Positions 10,481 through 18,472 of a stretch of DNA of 64,000 nucleotides are shown in pieces; position 1 is the first letter of the stretch; each line of letters starts with the position of its first letter. The notes under the pieces were generated by a model. That model was given only the letters and a program-made list of their open reading frames with translations. It was not told the DNA's origin and ran no database searches. Both the position numbers and the translations under genes were made by a program. This DNA is from Streptomyces sannanensis (GTDB lineage: Bacteria; Actinomycetota; Actinomycetes; Streptomycetales; Streptomycetaceae), in assembly GCF_039536205.1 (NCBI RefSeq), contig NZ_BAAAYL010000001.1:3844001-3908000 (forward strand), in the 5' to 3' direction.

Positions 10481-11296
10481 TCAGCGTGCATCGTCCGGCA
10501 GCAGCCGGGCAAGGGTGCGCACGGCCCGGTACTGGAGAGTTTTGATGGCACCCTCGTTCTTGCCCATCGCCCGGGCCGTCTCGGCGACCGAGAGGCCCTG
10601 CAGGAAGCGCAGGGTGACGCACTCCTGCTGCTGCGGATTGAGTTTGCGCACGGCTTCGAGCAGGGCGGCGTTGGACAGTGATTCGAGGACGGACTCCTCG
10701 GGGCTCCGCTCGACCTCATTGGCGTCGAGCATTTCACCCGTGGTCACTTCCAGCCGGAATCTGCTCGATTTGAAGTGGTCGGCGACCAGATTGCGCGCGA
10801 TCGTGACCAGCCAGGCGCCGAAGTCGCGGCCCTGCCAGGTGAAGGTGGAGATGCGGCGCAGGGCGCGCAGAAAGGTCTCGCTGGTGAGGTCCTCGGCGGT
10901 CGCCTTGCTGCCGACGCGGTAGTAGATGTAGCGGTACACGGTGTCGCTGTACTGGTCGTACAGCCGGCCGAAGGCCTCGGCCTCGCCCGCCTGGGCCCGC
11001 TCCACCAGGTCCATCATGCGTGCGCTGTCGCTGTCCGCGCTGGGCCGCCGGGCGGTCGAGGTGCCGCCGCCCACACGGTTGCCCCGTCTGCCCATCGTCG
11101 TCCCTCCCCCGAGCTCTCGGCTTCGTTCGAGCAGGGGGGACCCCCATCCGGCCAGGGCGTAGCACGGGCCGGCGGGTGCAGGGGCGGCGAAGGCGGGGAC
11201 GGCGTACGCGGCGGGGACGAAGCCGCGCAAGTGGCAGAGGATCGTTGCGCGCAGCGTAGCCAGGCCCGAGGCGTCAACCCCGACGTGTGGGTACAC
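10481..11296 (-). CDS. bldN: BldN, developmental ECF RNA polymerase sigma factor (pro-form)
   Basis: The product has 271 residues. A pro-sequence of about 90 residues begins MYPHVGVDASGLATLRAT. The ECF region 2 follows (AFGRLYDQYSDTVYRYIYYR, then DLTSETFLRALRRI and the -10-binding FGAWLVTIARNLVADHF). Region 4 is LNPQQQECVTLRFLQGLSVAETARAMGKNEGAIKTLQ. BldN controls chaplin and rodlin genes during aerial growth and is made as a proprotein. Residues 50-66 (GWGSPLLERSRELGGGT) are encoded by the dispersed 39-bp repeat and look like an insertion in the pro-region. GTG 11296 is preceded by GGGAG four bases away. Confidence 0.95.
   Translation of the reverse strand: MYPHVGVDASGLATLRATILCHLRGFVPAAYAVPAFAAPAPAGPCYALAGWGSPLLERSRELGGGTTMGRRGNRVGGGTSTARRPSADSDSARMMDLVERAQAGEAEAFGRLYDQYSDTVYRYIYYRVGSKATAEDLTSETFLRALRRISTFTWQGRDFGAWLVTIARNLVADHFKSSRFRLEVTTGEMLDANEVERSPEESVLESLSNAALLEAVRKLNPQQQECVTLRFLQGLSVAETARAMGKNEGAIKTLQYRAVRTLARLLPDDAR
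11100..11138 (-). repeat. Dispersed 39-bp repeat, copy 2, inside the bldN pro-sequence
   Basis: Read on the minus strand it matches copy 1 (6588-6626) at 37 of 39 bases. It is in frame with bldN and encodes most of residues 50-66. The coding use of an intergenic palindrome is unusual. Confidence 0.85.
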
Positions 11297-11713
11297 GGGA
11301 CTCCCAGAGGCAGAGCTTCCATCACGTGCAGTACGGAACCGTTCACCCCTCGTGGCGAGGCGTAGGGTCCGTTATGCGTCTGAGGAGAATAACGCTTAGT
11401 GCAGGGAGTGCTACACCGAGTTGCTCAAATCATCGATTCCGTCGCTTCTGTTACGTCTAAGTGGCGGATCAAGTTGCATATCGTGAGCAGTTGTTGACCG
11501 AATGAGGTTGCCGTCCGCCTGATTGCGGGATGCCTTGTGCCCAAGTGGGCGCGGCGTGACCGGACTGTTCGCGGGTGCTTACGGACGCGTGCGGGAGCGA
11601 CAGCTGCTCACGGCGGCCTCGGGCCGCTCCGGGCGCGAGCGCGCGGGGGCGGCGGCAGGGGTTCCCGACATTCCCGACAGCAGGCGGCCGGTGGAATGTG
11701 ACGCCGTGGAGTG
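11297..11713. other. Long intergenic region upstream of bldN
   Basis: These 417 bases separate bldN from the HAD gene, both on the minus strand. They include an A+T-richer stretch at about 11370-11500 that probably carries the bldN promoter and regulator sites. I could not assign a specific -10/-35 or a BldD/AdpA box with confidence. No coding frame is convincing. Confidence 0.5.
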
Positions 11714-12643
11714 TCAGCGGCGGCGACGGTGCAGGGCGACAGCGGCCGCCGTGCCGCCGGCGAGGGCGCCGACGCCGGCCGCGGCCGGGATGCCGACCTT
11801 GGCGGCCTTGCGGCCGGTGCGGTAGTCGCGCAGTCGCCAGTCGAGTTCGCGGGCGTGCTTGCGCAGCTTGGTGTCGGGGTTGATGGCGTACGGGTGCCCG
11901 ACCAGCGAGAGCATCGGGATGTCGTTGGCCGAGTCGCTGTACGCCGCGCAGCGGGACAGGTCGAGGTTCTCGGCGGCGGCCAGTGCGCGGACGGCTTCGG
12001 CCTTCGCCGGGCCGTGCAGCGGTTCGCCGACCAGCTTGCCGGTGTAGACGCCGTCGACGGATTCGGCGACCGTGCCCAGGGCCCCGGTCAGGCCGAGCCG
12101 GCGGGCGATGATCGTGGCGGTCTCGACGGGTGCGGCGGTGACCAGCCAGACCTTCTGGCCCGCGTCGAGATGCGCCTGGGCCAGCGCGCGGGTGCCCGGC
12201 CAGATGCGGTCGGCCATGTACTCGTCGTAGATCTCCTCGCCTATGGCCATCAGCTCGGAGACCCGGTGGCCCTTGACGATCGACAGGGCGCTGTCCCGGG
12301 CGTCCTGCATGTGCTCGGGGTCCTCGACCCCGGCAAGCCGGAACCAGGCCTGCTGCCAGGCGAACCTGACCAGTTCGCGGCGCTGGAAGAACTTGCGTTT
12401 GTACAGGCCGCGGCCGAAGTGGAAGATCGCCGCGCCCTGCATGACGGTGTTGTCGAGGTCGAAGAACGCGGCGGCCCGCTGGTCCCCGACGACGGGGAAC
12501 TCCTGTTCCTCGGGTTTCCCGGGCGCCGCGACCGCGACGTCCTGCTCCGACTTGCGCGCTGCCTCGGCTGCGGCCTCGCCCGCCAGCACACTGCGTGCTG
12601 TCGCCGAGCGCCTACGAGAGGTGAGCCATCCCAGTCCGGCCAT
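11714..12643 (-). CDS. HAD-IB (SerB-like) hydrolase with C-terminal membrane segment
   Basis: The 309-residue protein has the nucleophile motif FFDLDNTV at residues 60-67, the motif II region VWLVTAAP, and the metal-binding AAYSDSANDIPML late in the domain, all typical of subfamily IB. Residues 1-50 are variable. The end (GIPAAAGVGALAGGTAAAVAL then HRRRR) is a probable membrane anchor with a basic tail. Relatives include phosphoserine phosphatases and lipid-linked HAD-IB enzymes; the substrate here is unknown. It is divergent from the glutaredoxin-like gene and upstream of bldN. Confidence 0.88.
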   Translation of the reverse strand: MAGLGWLTSRRRSATARSVLAGEAAAEAARKSEQDVAVAAPGKPEEQEFPVVGDQRAAAFFDLDNTVMQGAAIFHFGRGLYKRKFFQRRELVRFAWQQAWFRLAGVEDPEHMQDARDSALSIVKGHRVSELMAIGEEIYDEYMADRIWPGTRALAQAHLDAGQKVWLVTAAPVETATIIARRLGLTGALGTVAESVDGVYTGKLVGEPLHGPAKAEAVRALAAAENLDLSRCAAYSDSANDIPMLSLVGHPYAINPDTKLRKHARELDWRLRDYRTGRKAAKVGIPAAAGVGALAGGTAAAVALHRRRR

Positions 12644-12758
12644 GCCGTGAGCATAGCCAGTCTGTTCGGGGCTACCTGCCCCCTCGGGATGCGATGCCGT
12701 GAACTCTCCGCGACCGCTGTGTTGAACAGGCGAAGCGGACCGGGCCGTGCGGTGGACG

Positions 12759-12764
12759 CAGAAT
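12759..12764 (+). promoter_or_regulatory. -10 hexamer for the leaderless glutaredoxin-like gene
   Basis: CAGAAT lies seven bases ahead of the ATG at 12772. An earlier in-frame ATG at 12763 overlaps this hexamer, which argues against it as the start. Confidence 0.5.
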
Positions 12765-12771
12765 GGACCGC

Positions 12772-13047
12772 ATGAGTCCTTTGTTGCGCCGTACGGGCAA
12801 GAAGCCGGCCGAGCGGATGGTGACCCTCATCGGGAAGTCCGGATGTCATCTGTGTGACGACGCCCGTGGGGTGATCGAAAAGGTGTGCGCGGACACCGGC
12901 GCGTCCTGGGAGGAGAAGGACATCACCCGGGACGAGGCACTGCACCGCGCGTACTGGGAGCAGATTCCCGTCGTCCTGGTCGACGGTGAACAGCACACGT
13001 TCTGGCGGGTGGACGAGGGCCGTCTCCGTCGCGCGCTGGGAGCGTGA
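12772..13047 (+). CDS. Glutaredoxin-family protein
   Basis: This 91-residue thioredoxin-fold protein has a CxxC redox site C25-H-L-C28 in GKSGCHLCDDAR, the cis-proline segment QIPVVLVDG, and a C-terminal helix. Such small proteins form or reduce disulfides in the cytosol. The natural partner is unknown, since Streptomyces uses mycothiol rather than glutathione. The start was chosen by the leaderless -10 spacing. It sits directly upstream of the redox regulator rex, about 300 bases away, in the same direction. Confidence 0.88.
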   Translation: MSPLLRRTGKKPAERMVTLIGKSGCHLCDDARGVIEKVCADTGASWEEKDITRDEALHRAYWEQIPVVLVDGEQHTFWRVDEGRLRRALGA

Positions 13048-13254
13048 CAGGGAGGGGCCGTTTACCATCGTGGGTGTTTTGGGTGGTCTGTGGTGACCGG
13101 CCCCGGAGGTGTGGTCATGAGGAGTGTGTTCGGCTTTGCCCCCGTCGTTCAGTGGCCCGTTCTGTGGACGCAGGCCGGCCGGCGATAGTTCCCAGCCGTC
13201 ACGATCCAGCCGCGTGAGCCCGGTCACTTTGCATGGACAAAATGGACACCATCT

Positions 13255-13272
13255 TTGTGCACACGTTCACAA
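13255..13272. promoter_or_regulatory. Rex operator (ROP) upstream of rex-hemACD
   Basis: TTGTGCACACGTTCACAA differs at one half-site base from a perfect TTGTGAA-N4-TTCACAA palindrome, the known Rex operator. TAGCCT lies about six bases downstream and could be the -10. The position shows autoregulation of rex and redox control of the hem genes. Confidence 0.85.
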
Positions 13273-13348
13273 AGACATAGCCTGCATTCGACGGGGCGGT
13301 ACTGGGACACCTGGCCGCCCGGAGCCTCGCTCATCCCGCAGGAGCACC

Positions 13349-14119
13349 GTGGCAACTGGCCGAACTCACCGACCGGCGACTCGCAGCCGAGGAATCCCCG
13401 AGGCCACCGTCGCCCGGCTTCCGCTGTATCTGCGCGCGCTGACCGCGCTCTCCGAGCGCTCGGTTCCCACGGTCTCGTCCGAGGAGCTCGCCTCGGCCGC
13501 GGGGGTCAACTCCGCGAAGCTGCGCAAGGACTTCTCGTACCTCGGCTCCTACGGCACCCGGGGTGTCGGGTACGACGTCGAGTACCTCGTCTACCAGATC
13601 TCCCGCGAGCTCGGTCTGACCCAGGACTGGCCGGTTGTGATCGTCGGTATCGGTAACCTCGGCGCCGCCCTCGCCAACTACGGCGGGTTCGCCTCCCGTG
13701 GCTTCCGTATCGCCGCGCTCATCGACGCCGACCCGGCGATGGCCGGCAAGCCGGTCGCCGGGATCCCGGTGCAGCACACCGACGACCTCGAGAAGATCAT
13801 CACCGAGAACGGCGTGTCGATCGGCGTCATCGCGACTCCCGCCGGAGCCGCCCAGCAGGTCTGCGACCGGCTGGTCGCCGCGGGCGTCACCTCCATCCTC
13901 AACTTCGCGCCCACCGTGCTCACCGTGCCGGACGGAGTGGACGTGCGGAAGGTGGACCTCTCCATCGAGCTGCAGATCCTCGCCTTCCACGAGCAGCGCA
14001 AGGCAGGCGAGGAAGGCGGCACCGAAGCCCCGGTGGTCGCCCCCGCCGTACACGGCTCGCCGGCTGCCGTGGACCGGAAGGGACCCGACGGGGATGTCCC
14101 CGCGGTGATGCCGGCATGA
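13349..14119 (+). CDS. rex: Redox-sensing transcriptional repressor Rex
   Basis: The 256-residue protein has an N-terminal winged helix-turn-helix (ATVARLPLYLRALTAL, then SEELASAAGVNSAKLRKDFSYLG) and a Rossmann domain with VVIVGIGNLGAALANYGG, in which GIGNLG at 100-105 is the dinucleotide-binding loop. Rex binds NADH and releases DNA when NADH/NAD+ rises, derepressing respiratory genes. GTG 13349 follows GGAG. The ATG of hemA lies within the rex stop region (ATGA overlap), so rex-hemA-hemC-hemD form one operon behind the Rex operator. Confidence 0.97.
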   Translation: MATGRTHRPATRSRGIPEATVARLPLYLRALTALSERSVPTVSSEELASAAGVNSAKLRKDFSYLGSYGTRGVGYDVEYLVYQISRELGLTQDWPVVIVGIGNLGAALANYGGFASRGFRIAALIDADPAMAGKPVAGIPVQHTDDLEKIITENGVSIGVIATPAGAAQQVCDRLVAAGVTSILNFAPTVLTVPDGVDVRKVDLSIELQILAFHEQRKAGEEGGTEAPVVAPAVHGSPAAVDRKGPDGDVPAVMPA

Positions 14120-15747
14120 GTCTCCTCGTCGTCGGACTGAGCCACCGCAGCGCACCGGTCAGCGTTCTGGAGCGGGCCGCACTCGCCCCCGATGCGCGCG
14201 GCAAGCTGCTGCACGACACCCTCGCCGCGGAGCCCGCGGCCGAGGCCACCGTGCTGTCCACCTGCAACCGCATCGAGCTGTACGCCGACGTGGACAAGTT
14301 CCACGCCGGTGTCGCCGAGCTCTCCACCCTGCTCGCGCAGCACAGCGGCGTGGGCCTGGAAGAGCTCACCCCTTATCTGTACGTGCACTACGAGGACCGG
14401 GCCGTCCACCACCTCTTCTCGGTGGCGTGCGGGCTGGACTCGATGGTCGTGGGCGAGGGCCAGATCCTCGGCCAGATCAAGGACGCGCTCGCGCTGGGGC
14501 AGGAACTGCACACCGCGGGCCGGCTGATCAACGATCTCTTCCAGCAGGCCTTGCGGGTCGGCAAGCGCGCCCACAGCGAGACCGGTATCGACCGGGCCGG
14601 CCAGTCCCTGGTCACCTTCGGCCTCGAGCAGTTCACGGCCGGTACGGACGAGCCGGTCGACGCCTGGGCCGCGGGCAAGCGTGCCCTCGTCATCGGCGCG
14701 GGCTCCATGTCCTCGCTCGCCGCGGCGACCCTGGCGCGCGCCGGGGTGGCCGAGATCGTCGTGGCCAACCGGACGCCGGAGCGGGCCGAGCGGCTGGTCG
14801 CCACGCTCGAAGAGCACTACGGCAAGGGTCTCACCGACCCGGCCGCCGGAACGGGCGTCGCCGCGCGCGCGGTGCCGATGGACGCGGTCGCGGACGAGCT
14901 GGGCCGGGTCGACGTGGCGGTGTCCTGCACCGGCGCGACGGGCCTGGTCCTGGCGGCCGACACGATCGCCGAGGCCCTGTCGGCCCCGGGCGAGCCCGTG
15001 ACGCTGATCGCCGAGGAGGCGCCGGACGAGCTGGCCCTCGACCGTGCGGCCATCGAGCGGCTGGCGGGCTTCGAGCGGGTTCCCGACGCCGGTGCCCGTA
15101 CCGAGGCCGCCCCCGGATGCCCCGAGGACCCGGACGCGCCCGCCGCGGACGACATGGGGCTGCACGGCGCCTGGATGGAGCGCGGCACCGTGGGCCGGCG
15201 CAGCGAGGGTGGCCGGCGTGCCGTTCCCGCTCAGGCCGGGCCCGTACGGCTCGCGCTGCTCGACCTCGCCATGCCCCGGGACATCGACGCCGCCGCACAC
15301 CGCATCCCCGGCGTACGGCTCGTCGACATCGAGTCGCTCGCCGAGGCGTCCGCCGACGCGCCCATGGCCGCCGACGTCGACAAGGTGCGCACCATCGTCT
15401 CCGACGAGGTCGCCGCCTTCGGCGCCGCCCAGCGTGCCGCGCACATCACGCCGACCGTCGTCGCCCTGCGCGCGATGGCCGCCGAGGTGGTGGCCGGCGA
15501 GGTGGCGCGGCTGGAGGGCCGGCTTCCCGACTTGGACGACAAGCAGCGCGCCGAGGTCACCCAGACCGTGCGCCGCGTCGTCGACAAGCTCCTGCACGCG
15601 CCCACCGTGCGGGTCAAGCAGCTCGCCAGCGAGCCCGGCGGTGCCGGGTACGCGGACGCGCTGCGGACTCTCTTCGACCTCGACCCGGAGACGGTCGCCT
15701 CCGTCAGCCGGGCCGAACTGAACGACCCGAATCGAGGGCGGTCATGA
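14116..15747 (+). CDS. hemA: Glutamyl-tRNA reductase
   Basis: This enzyme reduces glutamyl-tRNA to glutamate-1-semialdehyde, the first step of the C5 tetrapyrrole pathway. The catalytic cysteine is C50 in LSTCNRIELYA. The NADPH domain has ALVIGAGSMSSLAAATLARAG, and the C-terminal dimerization helices include LRAMAAEVVAGEVARLEGRLP. At 543 residues it is longer than the usual 420-460, because a Pro/Gly-rich insertion of about 65-70 residues (around 330-400) lies between the NADPH-domain strands. It overlaps rex and hemC by ATGA. Confidence 0.96.
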   Translation: MSLLVVGLSHRSAPVSVLERAALAPDARGKLLHDTLAAEPAAEATVLSTCNRIELYADVDKFHAGVAELSTLLAQHSGVGLEELTPYLYVHYEDRAVHHLFSVACGLDSMVVGEGQILGQIKDALALGQELHTAGRLINDLFQQALRVGKRAHSETGIDRAGQSLVTFGLEQFTAGTDEPVDAWAAGKRALVIGAGSMSSLAAATLARAGVAEIVVANRTPERAERLVATLEEHYGKGLTDPAAGTGVAARAVPMDAVADELGRVDVAVSCTGATGLVLAADTIAEALSAPGEPVTLIAEEAPDELALDRAAIERLAGFERVPDAGARTEAAPGCPEDPDAPAADDMGLHGAWMERGTVGRRSEGGRRAVPAQAGPVRLALLDLAMPRDIDAAAHRIPGVRLVDIESLAEASADAPMAADVDKVRTIVSDEVAAFGAAQRAAHITPTVVALRAMAAEVVAGEVARLEGRLPDLDDKQRAEVTQTVRRVVDKLLHAPTVRVKQLASEPGGAGYADALRTLFDLDPETVASVSRAELNDPNRGRS

Positions 15748-16703
15748 CCGAGAAGGCATTGAGGCTGGGGACCAGGCGCAGCAAGCTGGCCATGTCCCAG
15801 TCGGGGCAGGTGGCCGAGGAGGTGCGCCGGATCACCGGGCGTCCCGTCGAGCTGGTCGAGATCACCACGTACGGAGACACCTCCCGTGAGCATCTCGCAC
15901 AGATCGGCGGCACCGGCGTGTTCGTCGCGGCGCTGCGCGACGCGTTGCTCGCCGGCGAGGTGGACTTCGCGGTGCACTCGCTCAAGGACCTGCCGACCGA
16001 GCAGCCCGCGGGGCTGACGCTCGCCGCGATCCCGCGGCGCGAGGACCCCCGTGACGTACTGGTCGCCCGCGACGGGCTGACCTTCGCCGAGCTGCCCGAC
16101 GGTGCGCGTGTGGGTACCGGTTCGCCGCGCCGCATGGCGCAGCTGAACGCGTACGCCCGCAACCACGGCATGCGGATCGAGACCGTCCCGATCCGCGGCA
16201 ACGTCGACACCCGGATCGGTTACGTACGCAGTGGTGAGCTGGACGCGGTCGTACTGGCCGCCGCCGGTCTCAACCGCATCGGCAGGATCAGTGAGGTGAC
16301 CGACTTCCTCCCCGTCGACGTCGTTTTGCCCGCCCCCGGCCAGGGGGCCCTGGCGATCGAGTGCCCCTCCGCCGACGCGGAGCTCATCGCCACGCTCGCC
16401 GAGCTCGACGACCCGTACACCCGGGCCGCCGTGACCGCCGAGCGGTCCCTGCTCGCCGCCCTGGAAGCCGGCTGCAGCGCACCTGTGGGCGCGCTGGCCG
16501 ACCTGCTGGGTGACGGACAGGATGTTCATGAAATGCGCCTTCGCGGTGTCGTCGGTACGACCGACGGTTTCGCGCTGGTGCAGCTGTCCACCACCGGTCC
16601 CGTGCCCACGTCGTACGACGAGGCCATGGCGCTCGGTCGCGAACTCGCGGCCGACATGCTCGCCAAGGGCGCGGCCGGTCTTATGGGGGAGCGAGCACTT
16701 TGA
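15744..16703 (+). CDS. hemC: Porphobilinogen deaminase (hydroxymethylbilane synthase)
   Basis: The 319-residue enzyme condenses four porphobilinogens into hydroxymethylbilane. The N-terminal LRLGTRRSKLAMSQS, the substrate site HSLKDLPTEQP with D82, the GTGSPRR loop, and C244 in LEAGCSAPVGA, which carries the dipyrromethane cofactor, are all present. It overlaps hemA and hemD by four bases, giving tight translational coupling in the rex-hem operon. Confidence 0.97.
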   Translation: MTEKALRLGTRRSKLAMSQSGQVAEEVRRITGRPVELVEITTYGDTSREHLAQIGGTGVFVAALRDALLAGEVDFAVHSLKDLPTEQPAGLTLAAIPRREDPRDVLVARDGLTFAELPDGARVGTGSPRRMAQLNAYARNHGMRIETVPIRGNVDTRIGYVRSGELDAVVLAAAGLNRIGRISEVTDFLPVDVVLPAPGQGALAIECPSADAELIATLAELDDPYTRAAVTAERSLLAALEAGCSAPVGALADLLGDGQDVHEMRLRGVVGTTDGFALVQLSTTGPVPTSYDEAMALGRELAADMLAKGAAGLMGERAL

Positions 16704-18346
16704 GCCCCACCACGAACCGTCCCGCTCACGGGCATGTCACTTTCCTCGGTGCCGGTCCCGGAGACCCTGGTCTGCTGACCCTGCGCGCCGTCGAGGCGCT
16801 CGCGCGTGCGGACGTACTGATCGCCGAACCGCAGGTGCTCGACGTCGTACGCGCACATGCCCGGGCAGGGGTGGACACACCTCAGCTGACCATAGTTGAC
16901 GAGGCGTCAACAGCCGCCGGAATACCCGCGTTGCGGGACGCGACCAATCTTGTCATGGAGGCTGCGCGCTCCGGCAGGCGGGTCGTCCGTGCGGTCTCCG
17001 GCGACCCGGGACTCGACGGCAACGCCGGCGACGAGATGCTCGCCTGCGCCGCCGCGGGCGTTCCCTTCGAGGTCGTGCCGGGTGTGGCCACCGCCGTGGG
17101 TGTGCCCGCGTACGCGGGCGTGCCGCTGCGTGACGCGCAGGGCACGGACGTGCGGTTCATCGACGCCCGGAACACCGACGCCCGCTGTTGGGCCGAGGTC
17201 GGCGCGAGCGACGGCACGGTCGTCGTCTCCGCGACCCTGGAGTCCGTACCGGCCGCCGCGAGCGACCTGGTCGCGGCCGGCCGCAAGCCGGACACCCCGA
17301 TGACCGTCACCGTCGCCGGTACGACGACGCGCCAGCGCACCTGGAACGCGACGCTCGGAACCATCGCCCAGGTCTTCAAGCAGGGCAAGGTGCTGCCGTC
17401 GACCGACGGGCACCAGCCGGTCATAGCCGTGGTCGGTGAGCGGTGTGCCGCCGCCCGGCGCGACCAGCTCGCGTGGTTCGAGTCCAAGCCGCTCTTCGGC
17501 TGGAAGGTGCTCGTTCCGCGTACGAAGGAGCAGGCCGCCTCGCTCTCCGACCAGCTGCGTTCCTACGGCGCCGTGCCGCACGAGGTCCCGACGATCGCCG
17601 TCGAGCCGCCGCGCACCCCGCAGCAGATGGAGCGCGCGGTCAAGGGCCTGGTCACCGGCCGCTACGAGTGGATCGCCTTCACGTCCGTCAACGCCGTGAA
17701 GGCGGTGCGGGAGAAGTTCGAGGAGTACGGTCTCGACGCCCGCGCCTTCGCCGGGATCAAGGTCGCGGCCGTGGGCGAGCAGACCGCCCATGCGCTGATC
17801 GAGTTCGGTGTGAAGCCCGATCTGGTGCCGAGCGGTGAGCAGTCCGCCGCCGGCCTGCTGGAGGACTGGCCGCCGTACGACCCGGTCTTCGACCCGATCG
17901 ACCGCGTCTTCCTGCCGCGTGCCGACATCGCCACGGAGACCCTGGTCGCCGGCCTGATCGAGCTGGGCTGGGAGGTCGACGACGTCACGGCGTACCGCAC
18001 CGTGCGCGCCTCGCCGCCGCCGGCCGAGACCCGCGAGGCGATCAAGGGCGGCGGCTTCGACGCCGTGCTCTTCACCTCGTCGTCGACCGTGCGGAACCTG
18101 GTCGGCATCGCGGGCAAGCCGCACAACGTGACGGTGATCGCTTGCATCGGGCCCGCCACGGCGAAGACCGCCGAGGAGCACGGCCTGCGGGTGGACGTGA
18201 TGGCTCCGGAGCCGTCCGTGCACAAGCTGGCCGAGGCGCTCGCCAACTTCGGCGCGGCCCGCCGTGACGCGGCGATCGAGTCGGGCGACCCCGTCACCCG
18301 GCCGAGCGAGCGCCGCCCGGGTGCGCGCAGGCGCCGTACGACCTGA
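16700..18346 (+). CDS. hemD: Uroporphyrinogen-III C-methyltransferase / synthase fusion (CobA-HemD)
   Basis: The 548-residue two-domain protein starts at a TTG overlapping the hemC stop. Residues 1-255 form a SUMT-type methyltransferase with the SAM loop VTFLGAGPGDPGLLTLRAVEAL and the VSGDPGLDG and VVPGVATAVGVPAYAG blocks. Residues 265-520 form uroporphyrinogen-III synthase with WIAFTSVNAVKAV and VLFTSSSTVRNL. The synthase closes hydroxymethylbilane to uroporphyrinogen III. The methyltransferase half would direct it to siroheme or cobalamin, though activity of that half in such fusions is not shown by sequence alone. Confidence 0.94.
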   Translation: MSPTTNRPAHGHVTFLGAGPGDPGLLTLRAVEALARADVLIAEPQVLDVVRAHARAGVDTPQLTIVDEASTAAGIPALRDATNLVMEAARSGRRVVRAVSGDPGLDGNAGDEMLACAAAGVPFEVVPGVATAVGVPAYAGVPLRDAQGTDVRFIDARNTDARCWAEVGASDGTVVVSATLESVPAAASDLVAAGRKPDTPMTVTVAGTTTRQRTWNATLGTIAQVFKQGKVLPSTDGHQPVIAVVGERCAAARRDQLAWFESKPLFGWKVLVPRTKEQAASLSDQLRSYGAVPHEVPTIAVEPPRTPQQMERAVKGLVTGRYEWIAFTSVNAVKAVREKFEEYGLDARAFAGIKVAAVGEQTAHALIEFGVKPDLVPSGEQSAAGLLEDWPPYDPVFDPIDRVFLPRADIATETLVAGLIELGWEVDDVTAYRTVRASPPPAETREAIKGGGFDAVLFTSSSTVRNLVGIAGKPHNVTVIACIGPATAKTAEEHGLRVDVMAPEPSVHKLAEALANFGAARRDAAIESGDPVTRPSERRPGARRRRTT

Positions 18347-18364
18347 CCGGAGCACGGCCTGATC

Positions 18365-18399
18365 GAAGGGGGGTTCGGAGGGTCTCCGTTCCCCCCTTC
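18365..18399 (+). terminator. Terminator hairpin between hemD and hemB
   Basis: The arms GAAGGGGGGTTCGGAG and CTCCGTTCCCCCCTTC are complementary except for two positions and enclose GGT. This ends the rex-hemACD transcript before the separate hemB promoter. Confidence 0.75.
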
Positions 18400-18460
18400 G
18401 CCGGTGCACGGCCCGGTTCGCTCCGGCAGGGTGTCGGCAAAGGCACCCCGGGGGGCGGCG

Positions 18461-18466
18461 TAGCGT
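18461..18466 (+). promoter_or_regulatory. -10 hexamer for leaderless hemB
   Basis: TAGCGT lies six bases before the hemB ATG at 18473, the leaderless arrangement. No -35 is obvious. Confidence 0.5.
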
Positions 18467-18472
18467 GGGCGT

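Noticed and set aside
11370..11500. BldD or AdpA binding sites upstream of bldN
   Set aside because: Candidate words such as TGTTACGTCTAAG and TGGCGGATCA miss conserved positions of the known consensus, so no site is called.
12763..12765. ATG 12763 as start of the glutaredoxin-like gene
   Set aside because: It overlaps the probable -10 hexamer, so it would lie upstream of the transcript start.
13678..16703. Very long alternative frames over hemA and hemC on both strands
   Set aside because: They are shadows of the high third-position G+C of hemA and hemC and have low-complexity Arg/Gly/Ala composition.
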